Below are positions 55,798-64,000 of a DNA stretch of 64,000 bases, piece after piece. Position numbers and translations under genes: made by a program. Source of the DNA: Anagrus nilaparvatae (Eukaryota > Arthropoda > Insecta > Hymenoptera > Mymaridae); the NCBI GenBank assembly GCA_022575985.1, contig JAKSXM010000238.1:14092001-14156000 (forward strand), given 5' to 3'. The notes beneath the pieces are model-generated. The model was given only the letters and a program-made list of their open reading frames with translations, was not told the DNA's origin and made no database searches. Position 1 is the first letter of the stretch. Every line of letters starts with the position of its first letter.

Positions 55798-58700
55798 AAT
55801 GATCCATGACCATAAAAAAATTTTTTTTATATAAAATATTCAAGGTTTATTTTATTATTAAAACTTTTCTCATTAATCTTTATTTCATTACTCACTAAAT
55901 TATTTAAATCTTAATTTTCCTAGTTTTATTAATTTATTTATACAATTCAAAAAGCTAGGAAAATTAAACAATAAATTCTCAAGGCAAATTTTAAATGCAG
56001 GTTAATTATATATCATTAAAAATTTTCAATACCCAAAGTTCGGTAACAGGCAAAATTACCCTATAAATAATTTACAAAGAACGAATAAAAAAGCTTCAAT
56101 AATAACATAATAATAAATAAATACTTTTTTAAAAAGCTTTATAGAGAAGAAAAAAAATTTTTTATCTATAAAATGGCACCCTCTTTCTGTAAAACATATT
56201 TACCTTGTCCTGTAGGACTAAAAAAAGAAAAATATATATTTATGTACAGGCACTGGATGGAAAGGGAACTTGTATGTTTTTATAAATATAACGAAGAGAG
56301 CTTTTTTTTGTGGAGTACAAAAAGGATATGTACCGTTGACTACTATGTAGAAAAGGGTGGTCACAGATGAATAAAAAAAATTTTCCTATAAGAGGACCAT
56401 GCAGGATATAAAAATAGAGGAAAAGATTTTTTATACCCTGTTTATACACACATACAAAACATTTACGTTTATATAAGAAACTAGTAATCATTTTTTTTTC
56501 TAAGAGGTTCCTTTTTTTCTTTTAGCCCCCTCAATTTTATTCTCATTGAGAAAATCATTATTCGAATATAATTCTATTTGTGGCCGATCGTTTATACGAC
56601 TGTGAAGGAGCTTTTTTTCGTGAAATGATTATCCTACGCGTTCGTATAAATAATGTTATCATTTTTCTTTTCCTTTGTGTACATGCCTTTTTTTTAAAAA
56701 TTATCCTTTATGAATTATATGCTTCAAAGAATTTATATTATGGTCATTAGCTTGAATATCATGAATAAAAAATTTCAGCCAAAAATATTACATTTTAATT
56801 TTTTTAAAAGGGGTTTGCAGTAAGTTATGATGTGATTAAGCAAAGTTTAATCACATCATAACTTTATGCTCAAAAAGTATAATTACATCCGATGGGAGGG
56901 AGTTTTAATTCGAAGTTAAGTCAATTCTAAAATTTGACCCTCCGCTGCAATGAAAGAAAGAATTTTAAATCTCTGGATTATTTGTAGCTTTTTCGAATAA
57001 ACTTTAAAGCATATTTTTGAAATATTTTAAATTTTTTGATGATGTCATGGAATTTTGTACCTTGCATTTTTTTTGCTGACTTGCCTCTGGCCGTTTTTTT
57101 AAGGTGTAACCAAAGCTAGCTCAAGCGTTTATTTTCTTTACAGTCTTCAAATTTTCAAAAATACGTTAAAATAATATTCTAAAAACACGAACTTAAAATA
57201 ACTTTAAAATAAATAAAAAAAATTCTTTTTCGCTATTTTTTAGCATGTTAATTTAAACCCGAGCTATACACAAAACAAACAAGTTGCACATAACTACATA
57301 ATTAAAATGAAAGCACGGGAGCTTGCATAAACAGCAGTAAAAACAATGAAATAAATAAAATTTTCACATAATATACTCTAAAAAATAAACAAAAAGCAAT
57401 ATTTTATGTATTTGTTATAAATAATTCATGCAATTTTGTAAAATCCTGAAAAAATAATAAATATTTTTGTAAACAAGTATAAAAAATAAAGATAATCTAA
57501 AAAAAATATTTTTATTGGTATTATCGAATGTAAGAAAATATATATTTTGATAATATTGTAGGCAAATAATATCTTGTACGGCGCCAGAAGGAGACTTATC
57601 TTGTGTATTTAAAAATTACTTTTTGCTGTAAACTGTTGATTTTGGGATTAGAATATGACTGGAGTAAAGAAAAAAATTGTTATAATTTAAATGCATCGAA
57701 CAGATAAATTTAATTTTTATTAGAAATATTGGCGCCCTTATAATATTCTGGGGTGACGCAGACGCGGAAATATAATATTGTTTGATCTTTATTAGAATAC
57801 AACCTCGATGACTCATTTTGTGTACAATATATTCGTCTAGCCTAGAGAGACGACAATTGATGCAATTGTGCGCCAAATAAAGACTCTTTTTTTTAAATAT
57901 AAATATAGAAAATTTTATTTTTGTTAAAAATTTCATTCACTCTCAGGTCGAGGTTTTCAAATATTCTAATCACGCGAAGGATTTTATTATTATAAAACTT
58001 TATAAAAGGCATGTAAGAAACTTTTGATTTTGTATGATTAATCTAGTTTATAAAGATAGTTTTGCAAAATGCATGAACACAATCCGGAATGCAAAGATAA
58101 ATGAAATTTATTTGAAGCTGAATTTAATATCGAGAATGAAAAAAATTGAAATATGTATAAGCTGCATTGGCATTTTGAGAATTTGAGGTTTTTATTTTTT
58201 CCATATAGATATATTGCTTAAATTCTTTGAATATATTCGTAAAAAAGTTGAAGAAATTGTAATATCAGCATATATTTTTTAATACATATTCTTTTGAAAA
58301 TGAAAAATAAGAATAAGAACCCAGCGACGTATCATTTTAATATTTCTTCTGAATTATTCGATTGTGAAATAAATAGAATTTCGTATTTAGATTATAAATT
58401 ATTGCTACTCGTACCTACGCATGTCCTGATGTGTGTATTTTTAATATCAGACACTTTGTATCCTCGAGTTTCAGACGAACGTATAAAGTTTATAATAAAT
58501 ATAAACATATAGAGAAACGATTGATGTCAAAGGAAAATTTATACGTTTTGCCTTGAAGCATAATAATATTTCAAGATCAAATATGTCACAGAGTAGTATA
58601 AAAAATTTTCTTTCTATCAATATTAAAATTATTATGATTTTCTGACAAGCTATGTCAATATTATAAATTGTCTATATAACTCATCTTCTGTTTATGCAAA

Positions 58701-59309
58701 CACGCTTTCAATTACATTTGATTAAAAGAAAACGCGATCGCATATGCACAAAGATTCTATTTTTTGACGTATTGTTTTGTAATATTTGATGTTCTAAAAG
58801 AGAAAGTCATTTTGAATTTTACTAGCAATAAATTTAAATAAAATTGCATTCAAACTAAATCTTTTGGTGTACTTCCTGTTATTAAATTTATATAACGGAT
58901 CGTATAAAAAAGGGTTTGCTTGAATTTAATGATGGTTGATTAAATTCAATGCTTTTTATACTAACTTTTGCTAAATAATTACCTGACTACAGAGTAGTTA
59001 TTGACTTAATTTTAAAAACTTACCGAGGCTTATAATTTTATGAATTCTTTATTTAAAATTTTTCTCGCAAGTAAAATGACTTCCTGATACTATATAAGTA
59101 ATAGCATATGGAAAAAAATTATTGAATATTTTAATATTAATAGTATTTAATGTACAAATTATAAATTAACGTTTTAAGGATGCATACTGGGGTTCTGCAT
59201 TTATATCATCTATAACATATCTCGTGAAAAACAAAAAAAGTACTAACTTTTAATAAAATATTGACTTTTATAACCAAACTGCATCGCAAAAAGTACTACC
59301 ATTTCTAAA
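55798..59309. other. AT-rich region without a supported gene
   Basis: Only chance-like short ORFs. It contains one perfect hairpin (56822-56864) and an AP-1 heptamer at 57809. It may be intron or intergenic. Confidence 0.45.
56822..56864. repeat. Perfect 18-bp hairpin with a 7-nt loop
   Basis: Arms AAGTTATGATGTGATTAA (56822-56839) and TTAATCACATCATAACTT (56847-56864), loop GCAAAGT. Pairing does not extend beyond the arms, so it is shorter than a usual miRNA precursor. A T run does not follow, so a terminator role is not indicated. Confidence 0.85.
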
Positions 59310-59665
59310 AACATTTTACTTTATAAAAGTTAAAAATGCCCTAAAATTTATAAACAAATAGCTCTAACTCATTAATAAAAAGGTTTAGCAAAAAATTTCT
59401 TACGATACCTCCACCTAGAATTGAATGATCTTCAATATTAGCCAAACAAAATTTTGATCCAAATTGCCTATATCTGGGAACTCAGGCTATTATGACCCAA
59501 AAATTTCAAAAATTTAACATGTATATTTGTTTACACAAACAAACATTTTCAATTTTTTTTTATAATCTTGTACCAAATACTGAAAAGCATTGATTCTTTC
59601 ATTAAAAAATTATTATAAATAAACAGTTACAAATATGCTGTGTAAAAAATACTCTGTGTCGGACA
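59310..59665. mobile_element. Partial copy of the OR2-intron foldback family
   Basis: TTGAATGATCTTCAATATTA and TTGTACCAAATACTGAAAAG, then CATTGATTCTTTCATTAAAA, match 10115-10460 in order. The left arm is reduced. Confidence 0.65.
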
Positions 59666-62600
59666 GTGCGTCTTCAAAATAAATTTATTGTAATATAAAT
59701 AAGCCTTTGGATTTTTGAATATACAAAATTAGAGCATATTGCATGTTATATTACAAATATTTATAAGAATAAATTTTTAAATGAATGCGTATTGACTTAT
59801 TCAGTTTTAGAAAATTGTATGTAATATCTCAGGTTGTGATTCAATGCATTTTATTGTTATTTTTATTGAAATTCAACATGAATTTTGAAAATACCCATAA
59901 ATCGAAACTCATGTATAATTCTAACTATTTTTGTAGATTGATAAAGCAACAAGATTTTGACTTTTTGCTTTTAACAGAACATAAATATGCCCTTAAACAT
60001 TTCTTTTGGTCATTTTTATTACTTATTGGCAGTATAAACTCCATAAAAGATTTTATTTTGTATAGACTGAAAAGAAGTAGATAAAGCATTTTATTGATTC
60101 ATCATAGAGAATATCAGAAAAACGTAAAAACTATTTTTATAAAAAACGATAAAGATTAAAATTTTTTTTAATGTTAAAAATAAAGAAAATCAATTTTTCT
60201 CCATAAATATGTAAAAATAAAAATATGATTAATGACGTAATGTTAGTAAAAAAAGGGTATAAAACATAAATAAACTTAAAAGTATACATATGAATGGATG
60301 ACTAATACACAATATATATAATTTTTGTTTAAAAATAAAAATATAAAGGGCTTTTTAATATAACAAAATGTGAGTCATAACATTTTGTCGGCTCATTGAT
60401 TTTTCACCACGCTTTATAAGATTAATTTTCTCTCTATATTATCATTTCAAATGTTTATGAGGATGATGATGATATGTAATAAATGAAGATTTAGAGATTC
60501 TTGAAATTTTCATCAGGACCCTATTTAGGGTGGGCTTTTAATTAGATTGTAATTTACATGTTGAATATTACCTCTGTATTATTTACAGTAACATCTGCTG
60601 GAAATCTCTTTTCTCTAAATAAATTTACTGGGAAAAAGTTAATGAGATTTTTATTCTTATGCAACTGTCAATGACACTTATAATTTATACGTAATTTACT
60701 AATGAGAATAGAAATTAGTGACTTTGATTAAGGATCCTCATGAAAATCTTATGTACTTTACATGCATAGAGAGAAAAAGTTTCTTCAAAATGATAAACTT
60801 TAAACTGTAAAGTTAAGTTAAAATTTGATAATAGTACTTTAGTACAAAGTAAACTTGCGGAGATTTAAGTAAATTGAAACTTGTTTTTTGAACTTTTTAA
60901 AAATATCTGTTTGTTTCAGACAAATAACAGTATTTACTGATGAATTTATTTTATTATTTTATTTACAAACTTTCAAGAATAATATTTAAAAATATTTTTT
61001 TCTAAGGATTCTTTATTAAAATTACGCAAAATTTTTCAAGGAAATTTTTTTTTTTAACAAACTTATATTTAAACAACAAATTAATATAACCTTCGCCATT
61101 GTAATAATATTAAACAAAATGTAATTATATATAAAGTTAGTATTATTTAAGCCTGAGCTTAAGCTAGATTTTGTCAAGGTCTTAAAATGGATTTATATTT
61201 CATTTTGTATTCAAATTTATGTACGATTCCAGTTAGACTAATTTATTAGATAAAAAAATTATTTTTTCAAATCTTTAGGGATCCTCTTTGAGATTTTACT
61301 GATTAAATTCACGCGGTTCAGTTATTGCGAACTCGTTAATTATCTGCTCGTTGTGCTATTTTTTATGTAATACGAGATTTCAAAGAATACGCAGATATCA
61401 AAATTATTGGTAATGGAAAATGCATGTTCTCATTCATCATAATTGTTATTTGCTTAGAAACACGTATATTAGAGTGCTAATTATTTTCAATATTCGTTTG
61501 GTTTTTATTAATCTATGGACATTAAAAAATTTTATTGACAAGCGAATACGAGCTAAAATTTTCAATATTTTCCCTTTTCGACGCGTTATTTGTCTCGGTT
61601 TCAATTAAAAAATTCCATAAATAAGCAAATTTGTCAAATAACGTCCAGATTAACGTATGCGCTTATTAGAATTTCGTCACAACCCCAAAAACATATTTGC
61701 ACAAACCGTTGCATATGTTTCTCGTGTATCCCCGTATGAATGCATTTCAGTAAAGTTATGCACCTGTTTAAACACCTGCTACAATAGATGATTTTACAAT
61801 TGTTGCGTTAATAAAACAAATCTGACAAATTTTAATAACTTGATATCCTATTACGGAAAATTTTAATAATAGTCGGAGAAACTTTTCAGACGTATTTATA
61901 TGATAAAAATATTATTATTTCTTTTTATGATAAATTTTCAAACTAGATGAAAAACGTTGAAAACTTTGCTTTTAAAGCCCACGAAAATATACAAACTTAT
62001 TTACTCAAAATGTACATTGTTTCGTTCTCTTTTTTGAAAAGTTCAACGGTTGTGTCTACGGATGTGACACATCAAGACTGATATGCTTTATTCAAGCCCC
62101 CTATATTTTTTTTAGAGAGAGAATATATAACACGTGACCGAAATTCAAAATAATCCATCAGAGTGATTGCCAAAATATGCAAAAAGACATTTTCTCTTTT
62201 TATTTATATTTTCACCTGACGCGAAACTTATGTTATTTTTTTTGAAAAATCGATTTTATTTTTTATGCTTACCAACGACAATTGTATTTACAAAATTTTA
62301 TTAAACGTGGTATGAATATAAGCTCTTTATACTTTTTGATAAATTAAAGTCGATTTGATTTTCCAATTCATAAAGTAGAAAATATGCGCAAAATGTTTAA
62401 AAACTCTTAAAAACTCATTGGTTTATTAGTCGTATAATAAACGTTTTTCTAACAAATGGCAGGATTTTGAATGATGCTTCAGAGAGAAGAAAATAAGGGG
62501 GAAAGCATCGGAGCTTTTTGAAAATGTTAGGTATATGTTATAACCCTTGTGGCCGAGACGGGGGAGAGTTGTTAGATTAAAGAGCAACCCCTCGATTATT

Positions 62601-62784
62601 ACACAGAAAGTTCATATATATTGGATGCAGTATTATGTACGTTAAAAACAACCTATGAGTCATCTCGATAACTAAAACTTGATATCACTCGAGTATTTTA
62701 ATAAACTCTGTGATACGATACACTTTAGTTTTATTGCGTAATAACTAAACGAGTTTTTTACTTTGATGCTTATTTTTATACTCT
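59666..62784. other. AT-rich region without a supported gene
   Basis: No exon, RNA gene or repeat boundary was recognised. 60450-60550 and 62500-62600 are slightly less AT-rich. ORFs here lack any recognisable motif. Confidence 0.45.
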
Positions 62785-62808
62785 GTTTTTTTTTTGTTTC
62801 AGGTGAGT
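62785..62808 (+). promoter_or_regulatory. Candidate recursive splice (ratchet) site
   Basis: A pyrimidine tract (TTTTTTTTTTGTTTCAG, ending at 62802) is directly joined to GTGAGT (62803-62808). The juxtaposed acceptor and donor fit the consensus of zero-length exons that subdivide long insect introns. If real, a plus-strand gene spans this position. Confidence 0.4.
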
Positions 62809-64000
62809 GATTACTACTACTTTTTAGTCCAAAAAAGCTCAGTTTCTGTAAGTAAAAAATATATATTTTTAATTATGTATACGAAAAAGGGAGCAAAAAT
62901 AGAGAAACTTATTAATATTCAAGGCTGGTTAGATTTTTTTATAAATTTTAAAATAAATAAATTGAAAGTGTATGGTAAATTTCGTTTAATTAAATCAATA
63001 AATCAATGCGTGCGTACAAGGGTAGTTTTTTTTTCAAATCACGACGATATTAAAATTAAGAAAATACCCAGTATGACCCTTTTCTCGAATATCTTTCACT
63101 TCTACCCATAGGCCAAGTTTTTCCCTAAAATTTAATTAGTTCGAATAATATATTTTATGCTTCATTAACATAAAAGATCATTTTGATTTATTGAACTTTT
63201 AGATAGATACCTCGCTCTTCATCATATTCTTAAAGGATTTAAAAAAAAAGTTGCGAAAATCTATGTCTTCCCTTTTATTTTTTTTGAGAAAGGGAGGACG
63301 GTATAAAACTTTTTCAAACATCGTCTTTTTTATCCACTTGTATCCGAAAAAGAAGAAGGTATGCTACAACTTTTTCTCAAGCGCCAATGTAATCCAATTC
63401 TCTTATGAGACATGGAATACACGCGATGCTAGAGGGTTATTTTTTTCAGGAGAGAAATGCGACAATTCATGCTCTGTCAGTTGTTTACTACAACATTTAT
63501 AAGGGTTGCAATAGAAGTAGCGTGTTAGAAAGCCACTTTCTTTTTTACTCTTCGGAGAATCTAAAAGTGCGCTAATATTAACCTTTGAGAAAAATGTAAT
63601 TGTAATTATTTACCAAAGGTTATGAACCTTTTAATATGGTTTTTGCTCTTTTCTTAACGTTTATTGATGTACTCGACTACTTTTCTATGCATGCTTAACA
63701 ACTTTTTACTTTCCTTTAAATTTGAAATAATGCAGCTTGGTTTCCAGAAAATAATTATCTTTATTTTACACTCCAAGTTTAAAAATCCTTAAAACTAAAT
63801 ATTATATGAAGGATATGCGTTTCTTTTGTCTTCAAGTACAAAAAAAAAGTTTCCCCTTTCGCATTATTCACCAGCATCCTTTAGAAGCAACATTTTTCTA
63901 AATTTATGACACATCATTGTTTATAAAAATTACTTACTTTAATTAAAAAATAAATTACTCGCTTCTGTTTAAAAATACAAAAAATCAATATTTATACTAA
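62809..64000. other. Unannotated right end
   Basis: Two ORFs of 105 and 83 codons on the plus strand (62794-63111, 63251-63502) have no recognisable motif. Nothing else was identified. Confidence 0.4.

Noticed and set aside
62794..63502. Two plus-strand ORFs of 105 and 83 codons near the right end
   Set aside because: No recognisable motif. The first starts within the candidate recursive splice site. Not called as genes.

Overview
This is a eukaryotic window, very AT-rich, with short phase-conserved GT-AG introns and many nested non-autonomous transposons. The gene content points to an insect. A tandem array of odorant receptor (OR) genes, each with nine coding exons, a GIWPY-type N-terminus and a SYFTFLRR-type C-terminus, suggests a hymenopteran, perhaps a parasitoid wasp. 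That taxonomic step is inference.

Region 1 (about 0.4-38.7 kb) is an array of six OR genes, all on the minus strand. I assembled each by hand from nine exons. Genes 1, 2, 5 and 6 encode 383 aa and genes 3 and 4 encode 385 aa. Eight of the nine exon lengths (150, 120, 118, 262, 96, 91, 134, 130) are the same in all six genes. Genes 1, 5 and 6 form one subgroup and genes 2, 3 and 4 another. All six share a promoter module 65-110 bp upstream of the ATG, with a TATA-like and an initiator-like element. Broken OR exons and orphan flanking blocks between the genes record lost copies. Gene 6 is split by a 7.0-kb intron holding a tandem Penelope-like element (PLE) insertion. This contains two identical 810-aa reverse transcriptase/GIY-YIG ORFs, a 5'-truncated third copy, an inverted 5' tail, an 11-bp target-site duplication and three hammerhead-ribozyme-like motifs. 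Decayed fragments of an older PLE lie near 4-5.3 kb and 16.9 kb.

Region 2 (38.7-43.4 kb) has no recognisable gene. It contains a foldback element (39968-42069) with a second foldback inserted in it.

Region 3 (43.4-45.1 kb) holds one three-exon minus-strand gene encoding 361 aa. It has a SIAH-like C3HC4 RING, a Met-Pro repeat and five zinc modules of identical spacing (C-X6-C-X11-H-X3-C), but no SIAH substrate-binding domain.

Region 4 (45-64 kb) has no convincing coding exon. It contains a 312-bp tandem repeat array, microsatellites, two less AT-rich promoter-like stretches, a cluster of AP-1-type heptamers (seven in 1.95 kb) and an isolated CAG|GTGAGT site behind a pyrimidine tract that fits a recursive-splicing ratchet point. 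I infer that this region may be the promoter and long first intron of a plus-strand gene continuing beyond the window.
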